A stretch of 64,000 bases of DNA, from assembly GCA_963665545.2 (NCBI GenBank), contig CAXXKZ010000004.1, positions 434,001 through 498,000 of the forward strand. The letters are read 5' to 3'. The position numbers were made by a program, and so were the translations under genes. The stretch is from G963665545 sp963665545 (GTDB lineage Bacteria > Pseudomonadota > Gammaproteobacteria > Xanthomonadales > SZUA-36). This document shows positions 45,380 to 54,344 of this stretch, in pieces. The notes under the pieces were generated by a model. That model searched no databases and had not been told where the DNA came from. It was given only the letters and a program-made list of their open reading frames with translations. Position 1 is the stretch's first letter, and each line of letters starts with the position of its first letter.

Positions 45380-47467
45380 CTACTGGCTCTCGCCCTCTGT
45401 CTCCTTAAGCTTACTCCCGAACCAGTCCAAATGGCGCTGGTACAGGTCGCGGCTGTGACTGGGTGAGAAACCGCCGTGAAATTCTCCGGGATAGACCACC
45501 AACTGGGTTTCTACGCCCAGTGTTTTCAGGGCCAGATACAATTGTTCGGAGTTGATGATCGGCACGTTCCAATCTTTTTCTCCGCCCAAAATCAGAGTTG
45601 GGGTGACGATTTGATCGACATAGTTGAACGGTGAAATTTTCTCAAGAAGTGCTCGAGCCTCCGGCTCCCACGGGTTGCCAAACTCCTGTCGCCACCATCG
45701 TTGATACATGTCGTGCCCGTAATTGACCACGTACAGGGTTTCGCTGGCGCCGGTGGCCGCGGCCTTGAAACGATTGGTCTTGGTGATCACGTGATTGGTC
45801 AGGATACCGCCATAAGACCAGCCGGTCACCGCCAGGCGCTCGGGGTCCGCCAGCCCGCGCTTGATGGCATCGTCTACAGCAGCCATCACATCGTCGAAAT
45901 CAGGGCTGCCCCAATTGCGCCAGATAGCGATGCAAAAGTCCTCACCGTAGCCTGTTGATCCACGGGGATTTGGATGAACCACGACATAGCCATTGGCGGC
46001 GTAGAGCTGCGCTTCGACATTAAAACTGAAATCGTACTGGCTCATTGGGCCACCATGGATATTTAAAATGGTGGGGTAGCGTTTGCCTTCGACATAATCG
46101 GGCGGCCTGATGATGAAGCCTTCAATTTCAATGCCGTCCTTGTTACTGAATCGCACACGTTCCACTGCGCCCAGTTCAATGCTGGCCAGCCAATCGGCGT
46201 GAACCCGGGAGCGTTGCCGCAGTTCGCCACGGGTGAGAATAAACACTTCCGCCGGCAGTCGAGGCCGGCTGACCAATGCGACGATCTCCCCGCCCAAGCC
46301 CACATTAAAGTCTGCGACCACGTCCTCACCGGCGACCACCCGCGTGATCTTGCCCCCTCCGAGTCTTATGCGTGCCAGGTTTTGCTCGCCACTATCCTCC
46401 AGCAGGAACCAGATGGATTTGCCGTCGGCAGAGAATTCGGGGGAGGCGACCATGCGATCCAGTTCGGTGGTCAAGAATTGGGTGCCTGTAATGCCATCCG
46501 GGTCCCGGGCTGATACCCCCGCCGTCGGGGAGACCGCCAGGTGGGAAGTCGCATAGACCATGGCTGAGGGGTTGGAGACTGCTCTGTGGGCAATCCAATT
46601 GCCGTCCGGGCTCCATGCAGGGCCGTCATCACCGCCCAAGCCATGGGTTATCTGGATGGGCTCGGATGGCGTTTCAGAGGACACATCCACCACCCAGATG
46701 TCGGTGTTGTAGTTGCTGTCGGGAATTTCAGTCCGGTTGCTGGTAAAGGCGATCCGGGTGCCATCCGGCGACCAGGCGGGTTCTGAGTCGTCATAGTCCC
46801 CAGATGTGACCTGACGAGATTGCCTGGTCACCACATCCAGCACATGAATATGCGTCCGGCGCCGGTCCAGATAACCCACGTAGTCGGCCTTAAACTGCAG
46901 TCGGTCTATCACCCAGGGCGGTTGTGGCTTTTTCTTATAGTCATCACCCTGCTCTTTCGCTGCCAATTCCTGCGCTGTAGGGTCCTGCAGCAGTAGCAGC
47001 AATTGACTACTGTCCGGCGACCATGCATAGGTATTAACGGCCTGGGCAGTGTCGGAAAGTTGCCGCGCCTCGCCGCCATGCCGGTTGAGGGTCCAGATCT
47101 GGGCCTTTCCACTTTTGCGTGCTGACAGGACTGCCAGGACCTTGCCATCCGGGCTCCAGCGGGGCGTGGAGGAAGACTCGCTCTCAGCCGTCATGGCGAT
47201 GGCATCACCACCCTGCGTGGGCACAATCCAGACCTGGCTTCTCGATTTGTCCTGCTTGAGGTCGCTCTTGGAGACCGTGTAGGCGATCCAGTCACCTTCC
47301 GGGCTGACCTGAGGATCAGAGACAGTGCCCATTTTCAGTATCTGGTCGATGCTGAAACGCACTTTAGTTGCGGCGTCATCGGCCTGAGCAGGAATTGCAG
47401 CTGCGAACAGGCAGAAAATTACTGACCATAAAGAGACAAGGGGGAAAGGCGTCCGGTTTGGTGACAT
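45380..47467 (-). CDS. Secreted S9 prolyl oligopeptidase family peptidase
   Basis: About 695 residues from ATG 47467 (AAGGA eight bases before). The signal peptide is WSVIFCLFAAAIPAQA. An N-terminal beta-propeller has repeated WSPDG motifs (PRWSPDGKVLAVLS, PAWSPDGTRIAFTS, PAWSPDGNWIAH). The C-terminal alpha/beta-hydrolase has LNIHGGPMSQYDFSF, the nucleophile in VTGWSYGGILTNHV, the Asp near LGGEKDWNVP and the His in GEFHGGFSPSH. It resembles acylaminoacyl-peptidase/DPP-type enzymes that trim peptides in the periplasm. Only the palindromic repeats lie upstream. Confidence 0.92.
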   Translation of the reverse strand: MSPNRTPFPLVSLWSVIFCLFAAAIPAQADDAATKVRFSIDQILKMGTVSDPQVSPEGDWIAYTVSKSDLKQDKSRSQVWIVPTQGGDAIAMTAESESSSTPRWSPDGKVLAVLSARKSGKAQIWTLNRHGGEARQLSDTAQAVNTYAWSPDSSQLLLLLQDPTAQELAAKEQGDDYKKKPQPPWVIDRLQFKADYVGYLDRRRTHIHVLDVVTRQSRQVTSGDYDDSEPAWSPDGTRIAFTSNRTEIPDSNYNTDIWVVDVSSETPSEPIQITHGLGGDDGPAWSPDGNWIAHRAVSNPSAMVYATSHLAVSPTAGVSARDPDGITGTQFLTTELDRMVASPEFSADGKSIWFLLEDSGEQNLARIRLGGGKITRVVAGEDVVADFNVGLGGEIVALVSRPRLPAEVFILTRGELRQRSRVHADWLASIELGAVERVRFSNKDGIEIEGFIIRPPDYVEGKRYPTILNIHGGPMSQYDFSFNVEAQLYAANGYVVVHPNPRGSTGYGEDFCIAIWRNWGSPDFDDVMAAVDDAIKRGLADPERLAVTGWSYGGILTNHVITKTNRFKAAATGASETLYVVNYGHDMYQRWWRQEFGNPWEPEARALLEKISPFNYVDQIVTPTLILGGEKDWNVPIINSEQLYLALKTLGVETQLVVYPGEFHGGFSPSHSRDLYQRHLDWFGSKLKETEGESQ

Positions 47468-47568
47468 GGCAAAATCCTTTCTTGTCGATTGACGAATACG
47501 AAGCATTCTTGATTTCAACGTCCCAAGGGGCGATTGTCAACAAAGATTGAGCTTGGGGCAAATGCACC

Positions 47569-47646
47569 GTCATCCCGGACAAGTGACGAGGATCGTCATC
47601 CCGGACAAGTGACGAGGATCGTCATCCCGGACAAGCGACGAGGATC
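47569..47646. repeat. Three tandem 26-base repeats
   Basis: Three head-to-tail copies beginning GTCATCCCGGACAAGTGACG and ending AGGATC, with one base change in the third. No spacer separates them. The unit is an arm of the palindromic repeat that follows, and its reverse complement occurs once at the end of the 26.6-27.2 kb array. Confidence 0.85.
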
Positions 47647-47842
47647 GTCATCCCGGACAAGCGCAGCGCGATCCGGGACCTATTGGGCGTTGAGTAGAAT
47701 GAGCGCCGGTCAGCTCCGTGAATGGCTGACGTGACCGTTTCGCAGTGATAACATTGCCGAGGCACTATGGGTCCCGGGTCAGGCCCGGGATGACGGAGTG
47801 TCACGGGCACTATGGGTCCCGGGTCAGGCCCGGGATGACAGG
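47647..47842. repeat. Palindromic repeat related to the 26.6 kb array, opposite orientation
   Basis: Left arm GTCATCCCGGACAAGCGCAG then GCGATCCGGGACCTATTGGG; right arm ACTATGGGTCCCGGGTCAGG followed by CCCGGGATGAC. The right arm occurs twice in tandem. The central loop differs from that of the 26.6 kb units, so only the hairpin arms are conserved. Confidence 0.8.
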
Positions 47843-47881
47843 GTGTGTCAACTGGTTGCCATTGTGTGATAAAAGAGACCC

Positions 47882-48598
47882 ATGTCGCAGAATCCAATAA
47901 ATCAGCGCGCCGACCCGTCGCTCAACAAGCAGGAGAGCATCCTGCTTGCACTCAAGGCGGTCAAGGCGAAACGGCCCTTGCGGGCTGAAGAAATCTGCCG
48001 TGACTTCCTGTCCCTGCGTCCCGGCAGCGTCGATCATATCCGCATGCTGGCCCATGCCTTACAGCTGCAAGATCGGCTCGATGAGGCGGAGGAGCGCCTG
48101 CGTTTCGCGATTTCTCTGAAACCCAACTTCCCCCAAGTCCACGAAGATCTCGGCAGCATTCTGGCGCTCAAGGGACGCTTTGACGATGCCATCGCCAGTT
48201 TTGAACGCGCCATTCAACTCGATCCGACCCAGGCGCTGGCGCACAAGAAACTGGGGCAAGCCCTGGCCCAAGTTGGGCGCGGAGAAGATGCGGATGAATC
48301 GTTTGAAGATTATTTCGACAAACGGCCCGAAGTCGGAGAAGTCGCCAAAGGCGCGAATCTCCTTAAGGAAGGCAAAGTCACCGAAGCCATCGAGATTTTC
48401 CGGCAAATCATTCGCAAAACCCCCAACGACGTCAACGCGATGCGGTACCTGGCGCTGGCATACTGGAACGAAAAAGAACACATGGACGATACCGAGGCTC
48501 TGTTGCGCCGAGCTGTGGAGATTGCACCTGATTTTGAAGTGGCCTGGCTCAACCTCGGCATGTATGAAATGTACGACTTCGTGGGACGATTTCACTAA
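47882..48598 (+). pseudogene. TPR protein truncated by IS481-like insertion
   Basis: The surviving 238 residues are tandem TPR motifs (DRLDEAEERLRFAISLKPNFPQVHEDLGSILALKGRFDDAIASFERAIQLDP.. and DTEALLRRAVEIAPDFEVAWLNLGM). The N-terminus resembles the TPR half of TPR-sulfotransferase proteins (SILLALKAVKAKRPLRAEEICRDFL), whose catalytic half would follow but is absent. The frame ends YDFVGRFH just where the transposase unit begins, and TPR units should continue. No remainder was found beyond the element. The ATG at 47882 lies just after the palindromic repeats. Confidence 0.65.
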
Positions 48599-49560
48599 CC
48601 TCAAAGTGCATTGCACAGGAGAGCGTTATGGATCGTCAAGCACAAAGAGATATTCGCCGGAAATTGAATTGTCTACAGTTTGCACAGGAACGCGGGAGTA
48701 ATGTATTAGCCTGCCGTAAATTTGGAGTCTCCAAGTCATCGTTTTATCGCTGGAAAGCAGGCTATAGAGAGAAAGGAGAAGCAGGCCTCATCAACTCCAA
48801 GCCATGCCCCGAGAACCTACTGCTTCGCACCCCAGCACCGATCGAGGAAAAGATTCTACATCTACGGCGCACCTACCACTTTGGCCCGGATCGAATCGCC
48901 TGGTATCTGGAGCGCTATCACCAGATCAAAATATCGGGCAAGGGTGTTTACTATGTGCTCAAAAGACATGGACTGAATCGGTTGCCTCAAAATTGTCGCA
49001 AGCGCTCTATTCCCACCTTCAAACGCTACCAAAAACAAGTCCCGGGTCATCACATCCAGGTTGACGTTAAGTTTTTGACTTTTATCGATAAACGCGGCCA
49101 TAGGCTGAAGCGTTACCAGTACACTGCAATCGATGATGCAACCCGCATCCGAGCCTTGAAAATTTATCCCAGGCATACACAGGAAAATGCCATCCGCTTC
49201 GTCAACCACGTGATCGAGCAATTCCCGTTTCGCCTGCACACCATCCGCACGGACAACGGTCACGAATTCCAGGCCAAATTTCATTGGCATCTGAAGGACC
49301 TGGGCATTAATCACTTCTACATCAGACCCGCGACCCCACGATTGAACGGCAAAGTGGAACGATCTCACCTGACCGACAAGCTTGAGTTCTATCAACTCAT
49401 CGATTACAAAGGCGACGTCGACCTGGCCAAGAAATTACGCGACTGGGAGGCCTTCTATAACTTTCTCAGACCGCACGCTGCACTGAATGGAAAAACCCCC
49501 TATGAACGGTTGCGCGAGAAGCTGGTAGCATAGCTGTTCACCGTCCTGCGAAGTTATTAC
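48570..49560 (+). mobile_element. IS481-like insertion sequence (ends approximate)
   Basis: ACTTCGTGGGACG (48576-48588) and, inverted, CGTCCTGCGAAGT (49542-49554) match at 11 of 13 positions and flank the transposase, so they are likely terminal inverted repeats. The outermost bases and any target duplication cannot be fixed from sequence. Confidence 0.55.
48628..49533 (+). CDS. IS481/IS3-type DDE transposase
   Basis: A 301-residue single-ORF transposase. A helix-turn-helix lies at about residues 15-50 (LQFAQERGSNVLACRKFGVSKSSFYRWKAGY), with HTH_29-type features to about residue 110. The integrase core follows, with the catalytic Asp in HHIQVDVKFLTF, the Asp in TIRTDNGHEFQAKFH and the Glu in RLNGKVERSHLTDKLEF. 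All three catalytic residues are present and the frame is intact. GGAGAGCGTT precedes ATG 48628. Its insertion explains the truncated TPR gene before it. Confidence 0.92.
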   Translation: MDRQAQRDIRRKLNCLQFAQERGSNVLACRKFGVSKSSFYRWKAGYREKGEAGLINSKPCPENLLLRTPAPIEEKILHLRRTYHFGPDRIAWYLERYHQIKISGKGVYYVLKRHGLNRLPQNCRKRSIPTFKRYQKQVPGHHIQVDVKFLTFIDKRGHRLKRYQYTAIDDATRIRALKIYPRHTQENAIRFVNHVIEQFPFRLHTIRTDNGHEFQAKFHWHLKDLGINHFYIRPATPRLNGKVERSHLTDKLEFYQLIDYKGDVDLAKKLRDWEAFYNFLRPHAALNGKTPYERLREKLVA

Positions 49561-49645
49561 CATCACACTGTAGTACCTAAAAAGCAAAGTGACTGATAAC
49601 AAATACACCGTTTCAAAGGATTGGTTTGGCAGCGGGATACGCCCC

Positions 49646-49742
49646 GCGTCTCCTAGGAGATTCGAACTCCTGTTGCCGCCGTGAAAGGGCAGTGTCCTCG
49701 ATTTCGAAGCCCGGGATTTGCTCTCGGGCATGCGAAGGGGAC
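49646..49742 (-). pseudogene. Decayed tRNA-Glu copy
   Basis: Matches the intact tRNA-Glu at 55909-55984 over the T arm, variable loop, anticodon arm (TTC) and 5' end. One acceptor base is changed, and the D arm is replaced by a GC-rich insert able to form GCCCGAGAG..CTCGGGC-like pairing. It cannot fold as a normal tRNA. Confidence 0.75.
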
Positions 49743-49745
49743 TAT

Positions 49746-49793
49746 TGGTGGAGCTAGGCGGTCTCGAACCGCCGACCTCTACATGCTGAGCCA
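49746..49793 (-). pseudogene. Decayed tRNA-Ala copy
   Basis: The T arm and 3' half, with the CCA end, are identical to the intact tRNA-Ala. About 22 bases covering the D loop and anticodon arm are missing and the 5' acceptor strand does not pair. The spacing to the tRNA-Glu remnant is the same as in the intact pair. Confidence 0.75.
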
Positions 49794-49944
49794 CTGACGC
49801 TGGCACTTAACGCTGACCCCATTTATCACTCTTCTCTAAATGACAGTTATGGAAACCATAGCTATAGCTCGGAGGACACTTAGTGGCAAAATGATACACT
49901 CATAAGGGGCCGCTTCTGGCCCTGAGTCGTTTTGCAACTATTTT

Positions 49945-50354
49945 TTAGACAGCTTTTGCCACCAGTGGAGATCCACGACGCAGTAAGGCTTTGAGATATG
50001 TTGCTTCATCATACTGAGTCCTGGTTTGCCAACAACGGTAAAGAATGCGGATCCACTTGAATGCAAGTGCCCTCAGTGCGGATTGATGACCACTGCCCTT
50101 TTCACGTTGTTGTCGATAGTACTCACCTGCCCAGTACGACTTGTTAATAGTTTGTGCCGCCCATTCAACAAAGGTCTGTCTGACGAAGTTGGGACAACGC
50201 CATCGCCAGTGTACCCAGTGTTTAGTGCCGCTACGTTCAGTTACTGGCGCAATGCCGGCGTACTTCTGTAGCTCAGCGGCATTCTTAAACCGATTTCTCT
50301 GCTCGCCAAAGGCCACCAGTAAACGTGGTGCAAGCGATGGTCCTGCACCGGGTA
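49945..50354 (-). pseudogene. IS110-family transposase, C-terminal part
   Basis: About 134 residues of the Tnp_20 half: LPGAGPSLAPRLLVAFGEQRNRF, KYAGIAPVTERSGTKHWVHWRW and the region with the serine position. It is the end of the transposase that starts at 52592; the IS256 element (50355-51739) separates them. Joining across one copy of the nine-base target duplication gives ..FSSLPGAGPSLAPRLL.. without a frame change. It should not be read as a separate gene. Confidence 0.9.
50346..50354. repeat. Target site duplication CACCGGGTA (copy 1)
   Basis: Nine bases identical to 51740-51748, flanking the IS256 element on both sides. Confidence 0.9.
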
Positions 50355-51739
50355 GAGCTATTGTCAAATCTGGTGTTTAGCCATTTGATTCAAGCGGCGA
50401 CCTGATCAATCTCTTTTACCTCGATCCCATCTTTGAATTTCACCCCCGTAATCACCTTGGCCAGGTAATCAAAGCCGCGTAGCCGGCGCCATTTCTTTTC
50501 CGCACACTGGCTCAATTTGAACATCATATGCAACATGCCATTGCGCGTCAGACAACCTTTGGATCTTTTGGTCCGGTGGCGGATGGTGGCAAAGGTGGAT
50601 TCAATCGGGTTGCTGGTCCGGATGCTCTGCCAGTGTTGGGCCGGAAAATCATAAAATGCCAACAGTTCATCCCGATCCTTGAGCAAACAGCTCGTCGCTT
50701 TCGGGTATTTCGCCTCAAAGATCTCAATAAACAAATCAAACGCCTTGTTTGCATCATCCTTGGTTTCCGCCTGCCAGATGGCGTGCAGGGCCTGCTTGGC
50801 TTTGGGTTGTGCGGATTTCGGCAAACAATTCAGTACATTCATGGTCTTGTGCATCCAGCAGCGTTGCTGGCGGCTGGCCGGAAAGATTTCATCCAGCGCC
50901 GCCCAAAAACCCATCGCACCATCACCAATCGCCAGTTGTGGGGCGCTCATGCCGCGCGACTTCAGATTCAGCAACACCTCACGCCAACTCTGAGTCGATT
51001 CCCGCACCCCGTCCTCAATCGCCAGAAAATGTTTTTCGCCGCGTTCATTGACACCAATGATCACCAGCGCGCAGAGCTTGGCATCCTCCGCCCGCAGCCC
51101 ACTGTAGACACCATCAGCCCAGACATACACCCACCGGTCCTGTCCCAGGCGACGCTGGCTCCACGCTCGATATTCCTCCGCCCATACCTGTTTCAGGCGG
51201 GATACCGTGCTGGCCGACAGACCCTGTGCCTGCGGGCCCACCAGTACCCGCAACGCCTCAGCCATCTCACCGCTGGATACCCCTTTGAGGTACAACCACG
51301 GAATGGCTGCCTCGAAAGTCGCTGTCTTGCGCACATATGGCGGCACCAGCACCGACTGAAAACTCACTGCTTCACCGGTCTTCGAGCGCACCTTGGGAAT
51401 TCTCACCCGGATCGGTCCCAGGCCGGTCTGCAACTCACGTTCTGGCAGGTAACCGTTGCGCACCACACCGGCATGACCTGATTCGGTACGCCAATCCTGA
51501 TACTTGGCCAGCAGCTCCTGGACTTCACTTTCCACCGCTTCGGCGAGCAGCTTCCGGGCGCCTTCTTTGAGCAATTCGGTCAACGGATCGGCACTGATTG
51601 CTCGACGTTCCAGTTCAATAACATTATTCTTGTTCATAGTGGCGTATCTCCTTTGGTTGCTTTGAAGTTTGGTAACAACAAATCAACCAGATACGCCGCT
51701 TTTTTTCAACTGCTCAAACACCAGATTCGATCATAACTC
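50355..51739 (-). mobile_element. IS256-family insertion sequence (1385 bp)
   Basis: Ends are defined by nine-base target duplications and inverted repeats. Reading inward, one end is GAGTTATGATCGAATCTGG and the other GAGCTATTGTCAAATCTGG, both continuing TGTTT, with only a handful of mismatches over 24 bases. The element sits inside an IS110 transposase gene and contains one complete transposase. Confidence 0.92.
50390..51637 (-). CDS. IS256 (mutator-type) transposase
   Basis: A 415-residue transposase. The N-terminal AEAVESEVQELLAKYQDWRTESGHAGVVRNGYLPER is the usual opening of the mutator family. Catalytic residues follow: the Asp in VYVWADGVYSGLRAEDAKL, the Asp in LAIGDGAMGFWAAL and the Glu in NPIESTFATIRHRTKRSKG. 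The zinc-like region QRCWMHKTMNVLNCLPK is present. The frame is undamaged, so the element may still move. Confidence 0.95.
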   Translation of the reverse strand: MNKNNVIELERRAISADPLTELLKEGARKLLAEAVESEVQELLAKYQDWRTESGHAGVVRNGYLPERELQTGLGPIRVRIPKVRSKTGEAVSFQSVLVPPYVRKTATFEAAIPWLYLKGVSSGEMAEALRVLVGPQAQGLSASTVSRLKQVWAEEYRAWSQRRLGQDRWVYVWADGVYSGLRAEDAKLCALVIIGVNERGEKHFLAIEDGVRESTQSWREVLLNLKSRGMSAPQLAIGDGAMGFWAALDEIFPASRQQRCWMHKTMNVLNCLPKSAQPKAKQALHAIWQAETKDDANKAFDLFIEIFEAKYPKATSCLLKDRDELLAFYDFPAQHWQSIRTSNPIESTFATIRHRTKRSKGCLTRNGMLHMMFKLSQCAEKKWRRLRGFDYLAKVITGVKFKDGIEVKEIDQVAA

Positions 51740-51748
51740 CACCGGGTA
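51740..51748. repeat. Target site duplication CACCGGGTA (copy 2)
   Basis: Nine bases identical to 50346-50354, at the other end of the IS256 element. Confidence 0.9.
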
Positions 51749-52592
51749 GCGAACTGAACAAATCATAATCATGGTGTTTAGGGGCAAGCTCAGCGATGGT
51801 TTGATCGTAAGTCTTTATGGCATCAAGAATCACTTGCAACATACCGACAAGCATCAGTGCATGTAACTTGTTGGGGGCGATCACTGCCTCATCCAGGGTT
51901 AAATGCTGACTTGATCTGATGGACGCCAGACGTGTTTCAAGTAACGCAGGATTGCGCGTGTGCCCAGCGCGGAAAAAAGTCATCAAGGTCGTGGTTCTGG
52001 CGCGTTTCACCTGTATGAGTGTTGGCCAGCGTTGAATAAAGTCACAGAACAGCTTTGTGTTGATCCGATCAAACCATTCCAAGGTCTGTGGATAGTACTG
52101 TTTCAAGGTGTTGCGCAATCTGTTGGTGAGTCGCACTCGATCACTGACCAATCGTCGTCGGTGCTCAACCAGTGCTGCCAGTTTGCGTATTTCAACGCTT
52201 TGTGGCTGCATCGGTTCAAACCGTTCCGGATGCCGAAGGATCAAATCTAATGCCAGCTCAGCATCGGTAGGATCATCTTTGGCACGGCTGGGCTGAAACG
52301 CCTCACGATATTTGGCCAGGGTTGATGGATTGATTGGAAAGATGACAAAGTAATCGTACTTTTGTAATGCATAGACGAGCGGCCCTTTCGATAGTTCTAA
52401 AGCAATAGCAATGGGCCCAGAGAAACGTCTGTGTAACGATCGCGCCCACGCATCAATCTCTTCAACTTTGTGCGGAATGACCGCGAACTCTCTTCGCAGG
52501 CTATCCGCTGGCTGAATACACACATCATGTTTGGTGTCTGCCCAGTCAATACCAACAAAGGCAGCATAGGGTTGCATTGTCATGGTTTTCAT
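51749..52592 (-). pseudogene. IS110-family transposase, N-terminal part
   Basis: The RuvC-like DEDD half of an IS110 transposase: YAAFVGIDWADTKHDVCIQ (first Asp), AIALELSKGPLVYAL (Glu) and RAKDDPTDAELALDLI (Asp pair), followed by the helical linker to YDLFSSLPG. The reading frame then enters the IS256 element and stops at 51714 after GGVMIESGV. The intact gene would be about 420 residues, joined to 49945-50354. It differs strongly from the IS1111-type protein at 12.7 kb. Confidence 0.9.
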
Positions 52593-52880
52593 TGGTGCAC
52601 TCCTGGTGTTAAATTACCGGTTGGAACATGCATGCCTGAGTTCTGCGAAGCAAATATAGGTGAGCCGGTTGGACGGCGAGCCCTGAGTGTTCGTTATCGA
52701 ACTCAAGCGCACTTGTGAACTCGAAGTAGAAGCGGTGAACATCGAGTGTTTTGGCCGATTTATTCGTAGTTCGCAAGTGCATGTTCCACTCTCACCGACA
52801 GTACCTGTCAGTTGCAATGAGTATCGCTGAAAGTGGATCGAAATGACTATATCTGGCCGAATGGTTTTGCATCGATAAGG
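52593..52880 (-). ncRNA. Possible guide-RNA region upstream of IS110 transposase
   Basis: About 290 bases without an ORF lie upstream of the IS110 transposase start. IS110-group elements (as opposed to IS1111) are known to encode their guide RNA in this left end. The stretch is rich in internal inverted repeats, for example GAACTC/GAGTTC-like arms and CGCACTTGTGAA against TTCGCAAGTGC. The left boundary of the element is not defined, so this is only a location. Confidence 0.35.
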
Positions 52881-52892
52881 TGGACAGTTGAG

Positions 52893-53750
52893 TTAAGTCC
52901 ATACGGTCCGTTCCTCGAACTCGACTGGGCTGATGTTGCCAACGTAACTATGTCTGCGTTGGCGATTGTAAAAACGCTCAATGTAGTCGAATACATCCGT
53001 ACGCGCCTGGTCCCGTGTACGGTACTTACGGCGCCTGATGCGTTCACGTTTTAAGCTGGCAAAGAAGCTCTCTACTACCGCATTGTCATAACAACTGCCC
53101 GTGCTGCTTAGACTGCAGCTAATGCCATGTTTCTTGAGTAGCGCCTGGAAGTCATCACTCAAGTATTGGGCGCCACGGTCGGAGTGGTGGATCAGTTCGC
53201 CGTGCACATCACGTTGACCGAGTGCCATCGACAGTGCATTGAGCACCAGGTGTCGGCTGATGCGCCGGCTCATCGACCAACCGACGATTCGGCGCGAGTA
53301 CAGGTCCATCACCACTGCCAGGTACAGCCAGCCCTGACCGGTCCAGATAAACGTGATGTCTGAGGCCCAGCGCTGGTTCGTAGCTTCGGCCGAGAAGTCC
53401 TGCTCTAACAGGTAGCTGGCGGTTACATGACCACCCCTGGAAGTAACCCTAAAGCGCCGCTTTGGACAGCCCTTAATCCCAGCTTTGCGCATCAAACGCG
53501 CCACTTTAACCCGGCCACAACTAAAACCCAGTGCTTTGAGATCCGCATGGATCCGAGGACTGCCGTAGGTGCCATCACTTTCCGCGTGGAGGCGCCGGAT
53601 CACCCGCGTCAGTTCACGATCATAAGCCGCCCTGCGACTTTCAGCCCGCACCCGCCAAGCATAGTAACCACTCGGTGAAACCCGCAGTGATCGGCACATC
53701 AACCGAACCGGATGGCTGGTGCGGCGCCGATCGATACACTGGTATCTCAC
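52893..53750 (-). CDS. IS3-family transposase OrfB
   Basis: A 285-residue integrase-core protein. HTH_21-type N-terminus (MCRSLRVSPSGYYAWRVRAESRRAAYDREL), then the DDE core: Asp in QRWASDITFIWTGQGWLYL, Asp in LIHHSDRGAQYLSDDF, Glu in DNAVVESFFASLKRERI. It lies in the -1 frame of OrfA and overlaps it by four bases at GTGA. It is probably made mostly as an OrfAB fusion by frameshifting at a TTTTTTAAAG run about 40 bases upstream; the frame is open from there. Confidence 0.93.
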   Translation of the reverse strand: MRYQCIDRRRTSHPVRLMCRSLRVSPSGYYAWRVRAESRRAAYDRELTRVIRRLHAESDGTYGSPRIHADLKALGFSCGRVKVARLMRKAGIKGCPKRRFRVTSRGGHVTASYLLEQDFSAEATNQRWASDITFIWTGQGWLYLAVVMDLYSRRIVGWSMSRRISRHLVLNALSMALGQRDVHGELIHHSDRGAQYLSDDFQALLKKHGISCSLSSTGSCYDNAVVESFFASLKRERIRRRKYRTRDQARTDVFDYIERFYNRQRRHSYVGNISPVEFEERTVWT

Positions 53751-54034
53751 CTCGACTCCCTGGCAAAGTAAGCCGCCGCTTCCTTTAAAAAATCCCGTTC
53801 CTGTTCGACCTTGGCCAATTTACGCTTCAGCCGCATCAGTTCCTGGTCACGCGCCTTGCCTTGTCCAGGGAAGGCATTCTCGCCATCACGCTTGGCCGCA
53901 TCACGCCAATATCGAAGCATGCGGGCGTTGATACCCAGTTCTTCGGCCACCAGCACATCCGTGACGCCTGGCTCATCGGCTCGCCTTAAAGCCTCGCGTT
54001 TGAACTCCGCGCTATATCGTTTCCTTCGTGTCAT
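53747..54034 (-). CDS. IS3-family transposase OrfA
   Basis: A 95-residue DNA-binding protein with an N-terminal helix-turn-helix (RYSAEFKREALRRADEPGVTDVLVAEELGINARMLRYWRDA) and a C-terminal leucine-zipper-like helix (LMRLKRKLAKVEQERDFLKEAAAYF). These are normal for the IS3 family. The slippery TTTTTTAAAG lies in its DFLKE codons, the expected place for -1 frameshifting into OrfB. Confidence 0.93.
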   Translation of the reverse strand: MTRRKRYSAEFKREALRRADEPGVTDVLVAEELGINARMLRYWRDAAKRDGENAFPGQGKARDQELMRLKRKLAKVEQERDFLKEAAAYFARESR

Positions 54035-54344
54035 ATCACACCTCCCAGCGCATTATCGCGCCAAAGTTAGGTGTCCACGAAATCCATGCAAGACCACACA
54101 GCAGTCCTTTAGCGTTTTCTAATATATCCGGCCCAAGTGGCCTCCCCAGCCGAAATTAGTTCCCAATAATTCCATGAACGGTAAGAAACCTTTGCGCTTG
54201 TCCCACTGCTTTTAATCCGATGATTGTTTATTTGCACTCTAAACTGCCTCAGTATCCTCATTGCTTGTTTCTCCGCTATTGGGGTACGGGCGCGCTGCAC
54301 CGTCATGTCCAATGGCAGAAACGGCAGGAGCAGGAGCAGTGGGC

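Larger units (their letters stand above)
52881..54077 (-). mobile_element. IS3-family insertion sequence (about 1197 bp)
   Basis: TGGACA at 52881 and its inverted copy TGTCCA at 54072-54077 bound the orfA/orfB pair, and weaker symmetry extends inward. No clear target duplication flanks them, which suggests later rearrangement or that one end is off by a few bases. Confidence 0.7.

Noticed and set aside
47569..47646. Short CRISPR array
   Set aside because: The 26-base units abut with no spacers.
49646..49793. Functional second tRNA-Glu and tRNA-Ala
   Set aside because: The D arm of Glu is replaced and the anticodon arm of Ala is missing.
49945..50367. Independent 140-codon gene
   Set aside because: It is the C-terminal part of the IS110 transposase cut by IS256; the apparent start is within the IS256 end.
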